Source: Corydoras sp. C115 (Eukaryota > Chordata > Actinopteri > Siluriformes > Callichthyidae). From it: a DNA stretch of 64,000 bases. Position 1 is the stretch's first letter. Each line of letters starts with the position of its first letter. The notes beneath the pieces are model-generated. The model was given only the letters and a program-made list of their open reading frames with translations. It was not told the DNA's origin and searched no databases. Location: contig JAFMOC010000072.1 of assembly GCA_019802505.1 (NCBI GenBank), forward strand, positions 3,614,501-3,678,500, in the 5' to 3' direction. Both the position numbers and the translations under genes were made by a program. This document shows, in pieces, positions 1 to 64,000 of this stretch.

Positions 1-905
1 CCCGAGAGTTTTCGGCTGATGTACAGCACCGGGCGTTTCTCCTCCTACACCACTTGAGATAACACTGCCCCCAGCCCTCTATACGATGCATCCATCTGCA
101 GACAAAAAAGGAGCTCAGGTTAGGGGATTGCAATATCGCACCCCCACACAGTGCAGCTTTAATCTGAGCGAAGGCTCAATGGCACTGCTTCATCCACTGG
201 ACTACGGGGGCTCCCTTTTTTGTGAGGTCAATTGAGGGGCTGGTGACGTCTGAAAAATTTTGTTTAAATGTCCTATAATAGCCAGCCAGCCCTAATAACT
301 GCCTCACTTCCTTTTTGGTCCTAGGTGCTGGGCAGGTCGCAATGGCTGCGGTCTTATCAATTTGTGGCCACACCTGCCCATGCCCTAGGTGGAACCCCAG
401 ATAACGTACTTCCACCCGTCCAATTGTGCATTTTTTTGGGTTGGCCGTAAGCCACGCCGGCTCCCAAGACTGCCCTTAAATGACGAATATGCCACTGCCA
501 ATCATTACTGTAGATGATTATATGCCATATTAGGATGGAGGATTTGGTCCTTCAGCCGCTGGAATGTCATGGGGCCCCAAACAACCTGAACAGAAGTGTC
601 ATGTATTGGTATAATCCAAACAGGGTGGAAAAGGCCATTTTTTCGTGGGACATTGGAGTTAGGGGATCTGCCAAATCCCTTATTTAAATCCAGCATCAAA
701 TATAACAGCAGCACCCAACCAATCGAGCAGTTTGTCTATGCGAGGCATAGGATACACATCAAATTTTGATCAGCCTGCGCAGGACCTGTCTGCGCCTCCC
801 ACAACAGGTGGAGCTGGTGGTCATGGCCAGCAGGGCCTGTGTCTGCTCCTGCTGCATCGTTGCCAGGGTCTGGATGAGCCGCTCCAACGGTGAGCTTTCC
901 ATGAC
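1..905 (-). mobile_element. Gypsy-type LTR retrotransposon relic (gag start joined to RT/RNase H)
   Basis: Read on the minus strand. A gag-like start (MESSPLERLIQTLATMQQEQ) lies at about 902, followed after a large deletion by reverse-transcriptase pieces (LDLNKGFG.., TFQRLKDQIL, about 760-500) and the RT-RNase H connection (VRYLGFHLGHGQV, KKEVRQLLGLAGYYR, 415-176). Frames are broken and the element runs off the window start. It is a different Gypsy lineage from the chromodomain element at 21.5 kb. Confidence 0.75.
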
Positions 906-1274
906 CGCGTATGTGTTACAAGGCTTGCAATGAACTTTGATTTTCAGAGATATTTAACGCACCTGACACACCTTCCATGAACAAGTGTAAATGAACTTTT
1001 AAATATTTTCTAAATGAGCTTGAGACCCCCTGGGCTTTTGCTGACTGGTCCCATCCCATCCCATCTCACCTATTTTATAATTTCAAGTTTGTGGCATTGC
1101 TCAGGCTCCCTAATGCCAGGGAACGGTGGACTTCTTTGTACAACACGTGGTCCGGGTCCATGGGTTCTGCAGAGATGTAGGTTTTTAGGGTTTCATCTGG
1201 CATCTAACAGCCAGACAGAGCTGGTCAAGCAGGGCTTGACCATATGCTCTGAACTGCAGAAATATTTGGGGGAA

Positions 1275-1515
1275 TCTTTTGAAAGCTGCCGAAAATCCAG
1301 CAGGATGAGGATGGAGGATTTGAGAATTTGCTTTGATAGACATAAGTGCATGAACCACAGAAAGAAATGCTTTCTAAGAAATGTCTAAGGGGAATGAGCA
1401 AACCTAATACCAGACTGATTGGGATCGAAAAGGGTCTTCTGTGTAATAAGCTGGAGACCTGTATAGACAAAAATGTAAAAGTATTATAGGCCTGTAGCTC
1501 TCTATCAGATTGAAA
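1275..1515 (-). mobile_element. L2-type LINE relic
   Basis: The stretch around the AGCAGGATGAGGATGGAG motif and the later ACCAGACTGATTGGGATC and CCTGTAGCTCTC motifs matches, with decay, the LINE copy at about 30,750-30,960 in the same orientation. No open frame survives. Confidence 0.55.
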
Positions 1516-1561
1516 TAACAGTTAAAATGTCAATTAAATTTATCAAAAAAAAAACAATAGA

Positions 1562-1790
1562 GCGGCACAGTGAACTAGTGGTTAGCACGTTTGCCTCTCG
1601 GCACTGGGGATCCAGGTTTGAATCACAATCTGGGTGCAAGTTTCCATGTTCTCTTCTTGTCCATGTGGGTTTTCTCAGGGTTCTCCAGTTTCCTCTTACA
1701 GTCTAAAAACATGGGTTCATGGTTAATTGGCTGCTTTAAATGGCCCTACAAAGTGTTTGTCAGTGAGTGTGTGCACTCACATGCATAAAA
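1562..1790 (+). mobile_element. tRNA-derived SINE, old copy
   Basis: The head GCGGCACAGTGAACTAGTGG and the box-like GGTTTGAATC, followed by TTTCCATGTTCTC, match the family seen intact at 16402 and 48899, but with many substitutions and no tail. Confidence 0.7.
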
Positions 1791-1867
1791 CTTTACAGCA
1801 TAAAACAATAACTTGTGGGCACACTACTTTTACTACTGTGAAATGTTTCTTGATTCAAATCCATATT

Positions 1868-2009
1868 TTTTGGACTGTGAAAAGAAACTGAAGAACCCAG
1901 AGGAAACCCATGTGTGGAGAACATGGAAACTCCACCCAGATTGGTATTCCAACCTAGATCACCAGCACTGAGAGGTTGATGCGCTAACCACTAAGCCACC
2001 ATGCAGCCC
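1868..2009 (-). mobile_element. tRNA-derived SINE, old 5' half
   Basis: Reverse-complement SINE: TTTGGACTGTG, GAGAACATGGAAACTCCACC and GCTAACCACTAAGCCACC. Only the head half remains. Confidence 0.7.
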
Positions 2010-2010
2010 C

Positions 2011-3459
2011 AACAATTTCTAATGGCAGATTTCCTGAAGTGGGTCAAATAACAATATTAATCAAACAGGTGTAATACCAGAGAGTAGCTAAAGAAATATA
2101 AAGATTAAGTTTTGAAAATGAACTGATGAACCAGTAAGGACAAATCAAAATTCCACAGTTAAAGCGCCCCTAAACACAAAGCAATAAGCAAATTGCTTTC
2201 TTGAAATCACTCCAGGTTCACCTATAGATATCATAATTTCCCTGGTTATTTGTATGTACATCACTTAACCACTGAACAAATACAGGTTTATGCAATAAGA
2301 CAGTTACACATTTGATAATGAGATGTTAGATGTTATGAAATGATAGCTTTATGCTGCTGTTCATACCATGCACCCATAAATTATAGCCCAAAAGTTGCAC
2401 TACTGATGCAATAAAAAATAGGAAATTAGCATTTCAATGTTTTTGTGTTTATTTACCTTTACATTTTTTTGTTTAGCTAAATTGCCTTTCTAAAATATAA
2501 AAAAATTAAATACGTTCTTGCTTTTGCTTTCTACATTTATCCAACATCTAGTATACCCAAAATTCAACATCTTAGTATACCCTTTTTTTATTAAAGACTT
2601 AAGTTAAGGTCTGAGACTGTGCTAAAGAAATAATTCATCTGAGCCTGACTGGCACACATTTTGGTTATTGTGGGCTGTTGGTGCAGCAAATGAACTCTTG
2701 AAGTAAAAAAAAAAATTCTTTTGACAAAACAATGGCGTGGTCTTTTGACATTACGCTGTAAAGTAAGAGAGAGGAAGAGTGGTGTACAATCATAACAAAC
2801 TTGATGAACTCAGTTCATATCCAAAAATATTTGAACACCTAACCTTTTTGATTCAGTTGGTCATTGCATTAACTTGATCATAAATGACGAAAAGCAGCCT
2901 CTTTTAGAGAAAGCGTGCACTAAAACTAAATGTACCTTGTAAAAACGCAGGTGAGCTAAAACTCTGGTGAGGCTGTGCAAGCACCCCTACTGAGAGACTC
3001 CAGTGCTGTCTTTTTCTTTGAAATTGTTTTGTCAATTTTAGAGCACAACCGGTTATTGTATTATCATTGGTGAGACCACTACTTGTATACAGCTAAGGAA
3101 TCAGTCGAACCGTTCCTGAGATATTTTGGCAAGAAAAAAAAAAAAATTCAAAGTGGCGTAACTTCGTCAATTTTTGAGCTACAAACATGAAACTCCCCAT
3201 ATCCCATATGATTTGCAGAGACAACTGAAATCACAGACTAATTGGGCTTTTCGTTCACTTTTTATCACTTTTCGAAAATTGCATTCCTCCTCCTCACTCT
3301 AACCACTCTGTAGGACGTTGGACAGCTCTCTATTAGAAATGCATTGAAGGATGTGTTATATAACAGACTATTAATGACAATGGCCTGTGTATCCATTATG
3401 GGATATGCCCTAATCACTTGGCCATGCCCATTTTTCACATTCCCCCTCCCACACCGTGT

Positions 3460-3480
<21 letters not shown>
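2011..3480. other. AT-rich intronic DNA, nothing recognised
   Basis: I see no Gly-X-Y exon and no element I can name. A short GT/TA repeat lies at 3462-3490. Confidence 0.5.
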
Positions 3481-3490
<10 letters not shown>

Positions 3491-3491
<1 letters not shown>

Positions 3492-3655
3492 CCAGAGCTC
3501 TGGAAAATATTAAGAGACCACTGCAAAATTATCAGTTTCTCTCGCATGGAGCATTGTCCTGCTGAAAAAAACAGTCCTTAGAGTTGGGGAACATTGCCAG
3601 AGCATAAGGAAGCCAGTGTTTTTCCAGGATAACCTTGTATAAGCTCAAATAATAA
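3491..3655 (+). mobile_element. Tc1/mariner-like terminal fragment
   Basis: It begins CCAGAGCTCTGGAAAATATT and continues with AGAGACCACTGCAAAATTATC, the terminal sequence of a common fish Tc1-like family. Then a piece of transposon body follows (TGGAGCATTGTCCTGCTG). No transposase frame remains. Confidence 0.5.
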
Positions 3656-3679
3656 GCTCTTATATAATTATCTCGCAAG

Positions 3680-5128
3680 ATGTTTTTTGATGTAATTTTA
3701 ATACCAACATACCAACAATACCATAGTCACAATTGGAATAAATGAGCGAAGATAGACCTTGTAATTTTCATGACCAGTTCATAAATTATCCAATTTAGCC
3801 ATTTGCCCATTAATAAATCCTTGGTCATGCTGAACAAGTCTGGCAATGAGAGGTTCTATTCTTGCAACTAATGCCTTTGCAAAAATCTTAACATCTGTCA
3901 TAGAATTATCTGAATGTCATGGCCGTTTTTCCAATGCCATGATTTTAGAATCCAGTTGTGACATCTTTTTAACACATTGTCTTTTAGAAAAATGCAATGA
4001 AACCTCTTAAACATTTTGTGGTTTCCAAAACATTTCTAGATTCGAGCATTCAGTTTTATTTAGACTTGCACTAATTTGTGTTATTGCAATTTAAATGTGT
4101 CCATGAATTCAATATCATACAACAGAGTCAATGCCACCTCCGGAATTTAGACGATGACTATGACTGCTTGATTTGAAGTTGAATTGGTGAGTGATCAGAT
4201 ATTAATCTGGGCAAAATGTTTATCAAAAGTATGATAAAGCAAACTAGGAATATGTAATCTATCCTGGACATGGACTTATGATGAAATGAATAAAAAATAT
4301 ATGCCTTGGTATTTTTATATCGGATTCACCAGAAATCTATTAAATTTAACTCGGAGAGAAACCTATTTATGGCAGTAGTGGAGAAAACTTTGGTACCATC
4401 AATACTAATTATAGCGTAAGCAAATCGACTATCCTTATCTTTCCCAATAAAATGCACCATTATCCCAATAGACCTTTTAACCAATATTACAACACCCTTG
4501 GATTTATTATCGGCGCATGAATAAGTTATGACTTTAAACTGCCTATTCTGAAAACGATGCACATATTGTTTCAGGTGAGATTCCTGAATTAACACAATAT
4601 CTGCATTACTACGGTATAGAAATTGAAGGTTTCTATACCTTGATGGGACTGCTCAATCCACACACATTCCAGTTGATTTGAATTATATTCAAATCAACTA
4701 TCTCACTGACTTTTATCATAGAGGGGGATCAAATAAAGCCAAATCTCCAGGCACCTCCCAACAAGAGAAGTGCACATGAGTATTACCGGCCATGACGTCC
4801 TGCACAAAAAATTAACCAAACATTCCTGATCTGAAAAACAGGAATACAAATAAACTTAAAAATTGTACAAAAAAAATGCAAGGGAACACCAGTCCTTTTG
4901 GTTTGGTTGTAATGAGAAATAACAGAAGACATGACTCTAATACAGCGATGCGCTATTTACCTGTAACTCACAGTTAGGTAAACATTAAGCGAACTGTTAT
5001 ACACCAAAGAAGTTCAAAGTAACGACCACGTATAACATGTTTGTTGTAAAGGTAACCGTATTATTCAGCATACCTGGATGTCCATATCCATCAGGGCAGG
5101 CACAAACAAAAGGAGGTGGAAGAAAGAG

Positions 5129-5163
<35 letters not shown>

Positions 5164-5835
5164 GAAGTGAAGTCGTGCGATGGCGATCCTAAAAGATGCT
5201 TTATTCATGTCATCCCCCAGGGGAGGATTATCATTCTGTTCTCGGAGTCCAGGCAGAGAATTGCTGGTCAAAGTGAATATAGAAAATGCTCAAACTCTTC
5301 TGGGGATTTGAATTCCATATCTTGCCGGCCATGAGACAACTTGAGTACGGCAGGAAAGCACAAAAAACTATCCCTTGAGAATTAAGTTTCTTTTTAACGT
5401 CAGAAAACATCATACTTTTCCTGTGGTTTTCATGCTGTAGTTGGGATAGAAACTAATTAATCTGCCGTTGTGTTGGAGAGAATCAGCAGTTCTGGCAGCT
5501 TTTAAAATTAGCTGTCTGTCCTGATAGTTCGACAACTTAAAAATCATCGTACGAGATGAATTGCTTTTAAACGTGCGAGAATATACATGATGAGCTCTCT
5601 CTATTATATCTATCAATTTGTTGATCTGTGGTATCAGTAAACCCTCTTTAGCTTCTCCAACAGATGTCTTGACTAAATCTTGACGCTCTAGCCTCTGCTC
5701 ACTAAAAGCTAGCTTAGTCGCAGCTAACATTTGCTCCATCTAATTCCTCTCTCAACATCATCAGGGCTTCTTTAAACTTCTCTTTAGTTGGTGAGTACTC
5801 TTCTTCCCGTGAGTTAACCAATTTCAATTGCCTTC
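3680..5835 (-). mobile_element. L1-like LINE relic (ORF1, endonuclease and RT pieces)
   Basis: Minus strand, in order: ORF1-like protein at 5739-5410 (IERAHHVYSR.., MIFKLSNYQDRQLILKAAR), endonuclease start at about 4600-4326 (IQESHLKQYVHRFQ, SKGVVILVKRS), then after a deletion an RT block near 3900-3790 (DVKIFAKALVARIEPLIARL, QGFINGQ). A 31-base T run at 5131-5161 lies between ORF1 and the endonuclease. Stops and deletions show it is dead. Confidence 0.7.
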
Positions 5836-5913
5836 AAATGACGTGTAATCTGGTACTATATATTGACATTGGCTCTCAGAAAATAACCAAACTATATGGA
5901 TTGCAAGCGGAGC

Positions 5914-6240
5914 TCAGGATTTCGCCCTGCGTTGCCACGTGCAGGTCACATGCTCTCTTTTTATGGACCTTGCTTTGTGCCCTGGTGCACAGTCATGTTG
6001 GAAGAGGAAGGGGCCTGCTCCAAACTGTTCCCACAAAGTTGGGAGCATGGAATTGTCTGAAATGTCTTGGTATGCTGACGCATTCAGAGTTACTTTCACT
6101 GGAATTAAGAGTTCTGAAAAACAATACCCCACTATAATCCCTCCTACACCAAACTTTATACTTGGCACAATGCAGTCAGTCAAGTACCATTCTCCTGGCA
6201 ACCGCCAAAGTCTACTAAAGCATTACTCCAAATAAAATGT
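5914..6240 (-). pseudogene. Tc1-like transposase fragment (family B)
   Basis: The minus-strand frame 6201-5914 reads YLTDCIVPSIKFGVGG, then LWEQFGAGPFLFQHDCAPGH. The FLFQHD segment holds the second catalytic Asp of a DD34E transposase. The same family appears at 53602 and 60585. Both ends of the element are missing. Confidence 0.72.
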
Positions 6241-6251
6241 ATAGTTAAGAG

Positions 6252-6686
6252 TAGGGCTGTATTCAACAAAGGTTTTTCATAGTCGAATCTGATTCGTCAG
6301 ATTTTCCCTGTAGTCGACTGATAGTAAATCAGTTAAAATTTCACCACAAGATGGCGCTATAAGCGTGGTTTTTAAAAAAGATTTTTTTTTTATATTTTAC
6401 TCGTTTTTCTAGAGCACCGTAAATGAGATCCCCGTTCTGGACTTTTTTCCACTTCAAAGGAAAAACCTAAAAAACCCTAAAAACCTAAAAATTAGGATGA
6501 TTTTATTTGACAAAAGGCTATATATATATAACGAAAACAAAGACATTTCATGTAAAAACTAATGCTTAGCAGCAGCCATGGACACCCCCATGTGGTCAAA
6601 ATGGTACATTCGACTATGAGGTTCATAGTCGACTACGGTTCTCCGAATCGAATCGTCGAATCAGCGAATATTGCAGCTCACCCCTA
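6252..6686. mobile_element. hAT-like non-autonomous element with 8-bp target duplication
   Basis: 435 bp bounded by imperfect inverted ends (TAGGGCTGTATTC at left, CTCACCCCTA at right) and flanked by the perfect duplication GTTAAGAG at 6244-6251 and 6687-6694. The subterminal regions repeat TCGAATC/ATAGTCGA motifs in both orientations. No transposase frame. The 8-bp duplication is typical of hAT. Confidence 0.82.
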
Positions 6687-7257
6687 GTTAAGAGATGAGT
6701 TCAGTCCAGTGGTCTTGCCTCGTACTGCACCAAAAGAAACAAGTCTCTGATCAGCATACACATGTGCACTTCATTCACAGTAGTGTTAAAGACACAGAAC
6801 ACTATTTACTGACCGCTACACAATATAGCGAAAACTGTAATACAAAATAAAATAAAAAAAAGCAAACCTGCAATACAGTGAAGCTGCTATAGTCCGTGAT
6901 ATGTGATAAGTATATATCTGTGATATGTGCCATATGCTGTAGTTGAGGACCCTGCTTTGAAGCATTTGAAAAAATGCTAGACAATAAAAAAAAAATCTGG
7001 TGCCCCAATAACCAGTAAATATATATATAGTATGTATATATTCAGACTATATAATTATACACAGTGATATATATATATATATATAGTCAGTATATCATTA
7101 TATCAATACTACTATATTAATACTAATATATAATACTACTGCTCTAACATAACCTAACACTGACTGTAATCATTCAACACCATTTCACCTTAAAGTTAAA
7201 TTATTAACATTGTTGGGTCAAGGGTCTAAACTTTAGTATAGTATTAAATCTTGTATT

Positions 7258-7607
7258 CCATCCATCCATTATCTTCCGCTTTATCCTCTACTAGGGTCAC
7301 AGAGGGTTCCCCATGCTCATCCAGAGGAGAACGTTTTGGGTGCTGGACAAATATACTCAGGACAGGGCGCCAATCTATCACTGCGCACACACTCACTCAC
7401 GCGGGCACACACAAAAAATACTCTACATGGGGTAATTTGAAGAATTCAAATGACCTTGATCCATGTTTTTGGACTGTGGGAGGAAACCAGAGAAACCAGA
7501 GTTAACCCACGGGGAGAACATGGAAACTGCACCCAGATTGGGATTCGAACTGGGAATCCCTAGTGCTGAGAGGCAAATGTGCTAACCACTAAACCACCGT
7601 GCCGCCC
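7258..7607 (-). mobile_element. tRNA-derived SINE, full length
   Basis: 350 bp on the minus strand, head at about 7607 (rc of GTGCCGCCC) and GGAT-type tail at 7258. Perfect 13-bp target duplication TAAATCTTGTATT at 7245-7257 and 7608-7620. It ends 45 bp before E1. Confidence 0.92.
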
Positions 7608-7652
7608 TAAATCTTGTATTACTTAATTAATTATTTTTTTGTTTATTAACAG

Positions 7653-60351
<52,699 letters not shown>

Positions 60352-60584
60352 GTCAGTGGCCTATAAGGCTTTATAACCTTTATAACACAAATTACCATAA
60401 TGAATTATAAATTATATATTTTAATTGATTATCAACTTATTAATGAGACCAGTGACATATAGCCTTATAAGGTTGATATACACTCATTTAGTGCTACCGT
60501 GCTTTGGAGAATCACTTGCAATTTAATTTAATTTAATAGTTTGTGGTTTAACAGTGTCTACTTATTAAGAGTGGCACAAAAAGA

Positions 60585-61150
60585 AACATAATAAAGTATT
60601 TGCTAACAAATTATTAGAATCAGGTTTTCCAATCATATCCATGGCCACAAGTGTATAAAATCAAGCACCTAGGCATGCTGACTGTTTTTACATTCAGTGA
60701 ATTCCAGCACGGAACTGTGATTGAATGCCACCTGTGCAACAAATCCAGTCGTGAAAATTCCTTGCTCCTAAATATTCCACAGTCAGCTGTTTTATAAGAA
60801 ATTGTAAGTGTTTGGGAATGACAGCAAGTCATGCCACGTAAACTGATGGAGCGGAGTCAGCGGATGCTGATGCACATAGTGCGAAGAGGTTGCCAACTTT
60901 GTGCAAAGTCAATCACTACAGAACTCCAAACTTCATGTGGCCTTCAGATTAGCTCAAGAACAGTGCACATGGCTTGATGGAATGAGTTTCCATGGTCAAG
61001 CAGCTGCATCCAAGCCATACATTACCAAGTGCAATGCAAAGCATTGAGTGCAGTGGTGTGAAGCATGTCACCACTGGACTCTAGAGCAATGGAGACACGT
61101 TCTCTGGAGTGACAAATCGCAGTTTTCCAGAGTTAAGGCAGTTCTGGAAA
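60585..61150 (+). mobile_element. Tc1-like (family B) 5' relic
   Basis: Matches the left part of the copy at 53602 (CACCTGTGCAACAAATCCAG, CTCCTAAATATTCCACAG) and continues into the transposase middle (GGTCAAGCAGCTGCATCCAA, CACTGGACTCTAGAGCAATG). It ends near the first catalytic Asp (TGGAGTGACAAATCGC), where Asp-Glu appears as Asp-Lys. Confidence 0.78.
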
Positions 61151-61790
61151 ATAATGGTGTCCACACAAAATTTGGATATTTCAGGAACTTTTACTAAGGG
61201 GTGTACTCACTTTTGTTGCTGGTATTTTAGACATTAATGGCTGTATATTAAATATATTGAATCAACAAGTCTGAATTTTGCTATAATCAAGTTTTTTTCT
61301 TAACTGGTATGGGTTTTGCTGCTGAGCTCGTAATAGACTTGTTTTGCCCGCACTATTTCTGAATTTTTTTTTTGTTATATTTTTATTTATATACATAAAG
61401 TCAAATACATTTTGAACTTAAGTTTGCAAATGGTATTTACACAACTCAATGGCAATGAATCTGTGTAAATATAAATACACTAGACAATGAGTTTAAAACT
61501 GCATAATGTAAATTTATGATACCTATACTGTTGGTATCCGTTGTGCTCTTAGTGGCATGTTAATTTTAATATATTTACTGTTATATGATATATGACTACG
61601 CTAAATCTGTACATCGCACTATATAAAATTCATTCTGCAGGGCCATTCTGCAGGGGCTCAAACATTTTAGTTTGCTCTAGAAAGTTCTTCAACAAAGGCA
61701 CATGTTGGTGTGTGGATTAATTTTGATGGGTGGTTGGGAGGGTTATGGTGTAAATATACCAGACATGTTGGGGGATTGGGTGGACCATTA
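61151..61790. other. Intronic DNA, nothing recognised
   Basis: A+T rich. GGCCATTCTGCAGG and surroundings show no known motif. Confidence 0.45.
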
Positions 61791-61794
61791 GTTA

Positions 61795-63495
61795 ACTTTG
61801 TAACTTGGAATGTTAAATCACTTGAATACCAATGAAGCGTAGGATGGTGTTCACACATCTCAAACGGCTTGATATTGTCGGAAGTCAGAAATTCTTCAGT
61901 CAAAATACACCATTTACATTTATAAAAGTAGATGCAGATCCTGCTAGATGTAAAATTATTGTTGTGGTACCCTTCCTGTCATGTTGGCCAATATATATAT
62001 ATATATATACCCAACTAATTAGGACAATCCTAAAAAAAATGTCAAGCTTTCTTTTGCATTTACATACATTTACATTTGGTAATTTAGCAGATGCTTTTAT
62101 CCAAAATGACTTACAACTGTCCCAACTTGATAGCCTGAGACAGAAAACAGGATTCAACAAACAGCGTCCCTAAAACCATGAGGGTTATGCGTCTTGCTCA
62201 AGGACCCACAATTGCAATGTGAGCGGACCCACAACCTTCAGATTACTACACCCAGGTTACCTGACCTTACGACCCATCACCTTATTTTTTGGGGCGATAT
62301 GAATTGCACACTATCCCTTTTTAGACTAGATCCTCTAGAAAGGCCTTCCTTTCTTCCTCTAAATAATCCTTTCTAAATTAAAAACTTGTAGTATTCAGTT
62401 GTTCCTTGAGTCATATGGTGTGACATATGTCTGGAGATTTCTCAACCCTGCTTCCATGATGTACTGCGTTTTCATGATACTTTCACTATAGTTTTAGTGG
62501 CAATGTTCTCTAACTTCTGCCGTGTTATTTATGGATGTTATTAATTTATATATACAAATGTAAATATGGTGTGGAGTTGCTCAATAGGTGATGTAAAAGA
62601 GTTATAACTATATAAGGGATTTCTTTCTACTGTACTGTGTTACACTTAGTGTCCCAGACTTCAACAGATAAAATAGTGCCTCTATTTAGATGAGGCTTGT
62701 TTGGTTTGGGTGGGAGGAGGTTTACAGTTAAGTTAAAAAATTTTTGTGTGTGTGTCCTATTTTTTTCCTTAATTATTCACAAGCTGTCACTTGTATTTCA
62801 GTTCAATCTTAGATGTCTGTAATTGATATCTCGGGAACTTGTAGGCTTAATTAATTATTAATTAATTAAATAATTAATTAATTAGGCTTGTTAATTGGGT
62901 ATCTCAGGTTTACCAAGCAGCATTTACTTCCAATGCCAGAGTAGTTACCATAATTTTCCTGGAAAAAAATCTTTTCACCTTGAAGCCATGGTGGTATATA
63001 CGCAAGGCAGATATATTATTGTATTTGGCCAAGTTAATTCTTTCTCCTTGACTTTAGTAAATGTATATGGACTTAATTCTGATTTTTTTCAAAAACTGTT
63101 TAATGCGATTCCAGTTGAAAAACTCAAGAATGTTATAATGGAAGATTTTTAACTGTTATCTAGTCCCTTACATGGACAAACTTTCTCAGGAACTGCTTTA
63201 TTATCATCTATGAATGTGTTTAATAAATTGGTGAGATCCAGAATCATGGATATTTGGAGCTGCAGCATCCCACTCATAAAGATTTCTTTATTCCCATGCG
63301 CAAAAGGCACAATCCAGAATTGATTAATTTGTTGTTAATTCAGAACTTAAATACGCTTAAAACGCTAAATACCATAATATTTTGATTTCAGGTCACTGCC
63401 CGGGTACTCTCCAAATTAAATGCAATATAGTTAAAGAGGAATATAGATTACGTTTTAACACCCTTTTACTTAAAGATCCAGTATTTAATGAATAT
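61795..63495 (+). mobile_element. L1-like LINE endonuclease relic, interrupted
   Basis: Start of ORF2 at 61800-61900 (FVTWNVKSLEYQ, then MKRRMVFTHLKRLDIVGSQ). It resumes at about 62940-63490 with GRYIIVFGQVNSFSLTLVNV, MDIWSCSIPLIKISLFPCAK and GTLQIKCNIVKEEYRLRFNT. An inserted block of about 0.9 kb separates the two. All frames are broken. Confidence 0.75.
62070..62270 (-). mobile_element. SINE with L2-like tail inside the L1 relic
   Basis: Left: TTTAGCAGATGCTTTTATCC. Middle: CTTGCTCAAGGACCCAC. Right: tRNA-like head remnant. Same type as 16350-16924. Confidence 0.65.
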
Positions 63496-63500
63496 ATCAT

Positions 63501-64000
63501 AATAATAATTATAATAGATTTTATTTGTAACACACTTTATCATTATGTAAAATCTGAAAGTACCACAACAATGGCAAACATCCAACACTAAAAAAATCAT
63601 TAAATATTATGTATGTATCAATGCTTCAACAATTATATGCTTTTTTTAAAAGAAAAGTCTTGAACAGAGCTTTAAAAATGTCCAGGCCCTGCGCTGACCT
63701 AAATTGGACCAGGAGACAGTTCCAGAGACGTGGTGCAGCTGAGCAAAAAGCTCGGTCACCCATAGTTCGAAGCCTAGTGGGGGGCACCTGAAGGAGCATG
63801 CTGCCTGTTGATCTAAGGGTGTGGATTGATGTTTGGGGGTGAAAAGTTCCTGTAGGTATGATGGGACTTCACCAGTAATACATTTGTTGGTAAGCAGAAG
63901 AATTTTGTATTCTATCCGAGATGAGACAGGGAGCCAGTGCAGAGATTTCAGAATAGGGGAGATGTGTTTATATTTTCTAACCCTCATTAAGATTCTGGCG
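63501..64000 (-). mobile_element. LINE 3' part, running off the window end
   Basis: Minus-strand frame 63987-63646 reads HISPILKSLHWLPVSSRIEY and EVPSYLQELFTP, the C-terminus of a fish LINE reverse transcriptase. The 3' tail of ATT repeats on the minus strand lies at 63501. It inserted at the end of the L1 relic. Confidence 0.82.

Noticed and set aside
1014..1388. 124-codon plus-strand frame as a host gene
   Set aside because: It overlaps decayed LINE sequence in the opposite orientation and matches no family.
5838..6235. Plus-strand frames of 98-99 codons
   Set aside because: Antisense to the Tc1 family B transposase relic, which accounts for their openness.
60352..64000. A further col7a1 exon after E30
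   Set aside because: I scanned for AG followed by Gly-X-Y codons and a GT donor and found none. The stretch is LINE and Tc1 relics.

Overview
The window is vertebrate genomic DNA, almost certainly from a ray-finned (teleost) fish. It is AT-rich and intron-dominated, and it is packed with repeat types typical of fish: several Tc1-like DNA transposons, L2- and L1-type LINEs, a tRNA-derived SINE with a GGAT/GAAT tail, hAT-like short elements and a chromodomain Gypsy retrotransposon. I see no prokaryotic genes and no second host protein-coding gene.

One host gene spans nearly everything. It is a collagen with Gly-X-Y exons on the + strand, and I read it as type VII collagen (col7a1, the anchoring-fibril collagen of skin basement membrane). 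Thirty exons (E1-E30, 7653 to 60351) can be placed by AG/GT borders. Every one is a multiple of three and phase 0, and together they give 582 codons. They cover the C-terminal half of the central triple helix: a stretch before the hinge (E1-E7), the non-collagenous hinge (E7 end, E8, start of E9), the unusually long 210-bp exon just after it (E10, counterpart of human exon 73 by content and size), and many 33-108-bp exons. The identification rests on the hinge, the long exon and the positions of the helix interruptions, compared from memory with human COL7A1. The gene runs off both ends of the window.

Intron sizes fall into two classes. Nineteen of the 29 introns are compact (71-216 bp, as in mammals), one is 963 bp, and nine are 2 to 20 kb. 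Nearly all the expansion is transposable elements. The largest intron, E10-E11, is 20,175 bp. It holds a nearly intact Gypsy chromovirus-type retrotransposon (21541-28405, minus strand, target duplication CACTG), a broken second Gypsy (29366-34726, plus strand) carrying its own insertions, and several L2 LINE copies. One of those L2 copies contains an LTR that contains a hAT-like element.

Layout: 1-7650, upstream intron with relics of Gypsy, L2, SINE, L1 and Tc1 plus a hAT-like element. 7653-20939, E1-E10, with a Tc1-like copy at 8.4 kb and a three-layer nest at 12.4-16.3 kb (LTR inside LINE inside Tc1). 20940-41114, the 20-kb intron. 41115-44111, E11-E17. 44112-49983, a foldback element, relics and a young SINE. 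49984-55444, E18-E26, with long TA repeats, a 99-base G-rich tract and nested Tc1 copies. 55445-59942, a recognisable Tc1-like transposon and a foldback element. 59943-60351, E27-E30. 60352-64000, L1 and other LINE relics, with no further exon recognised.
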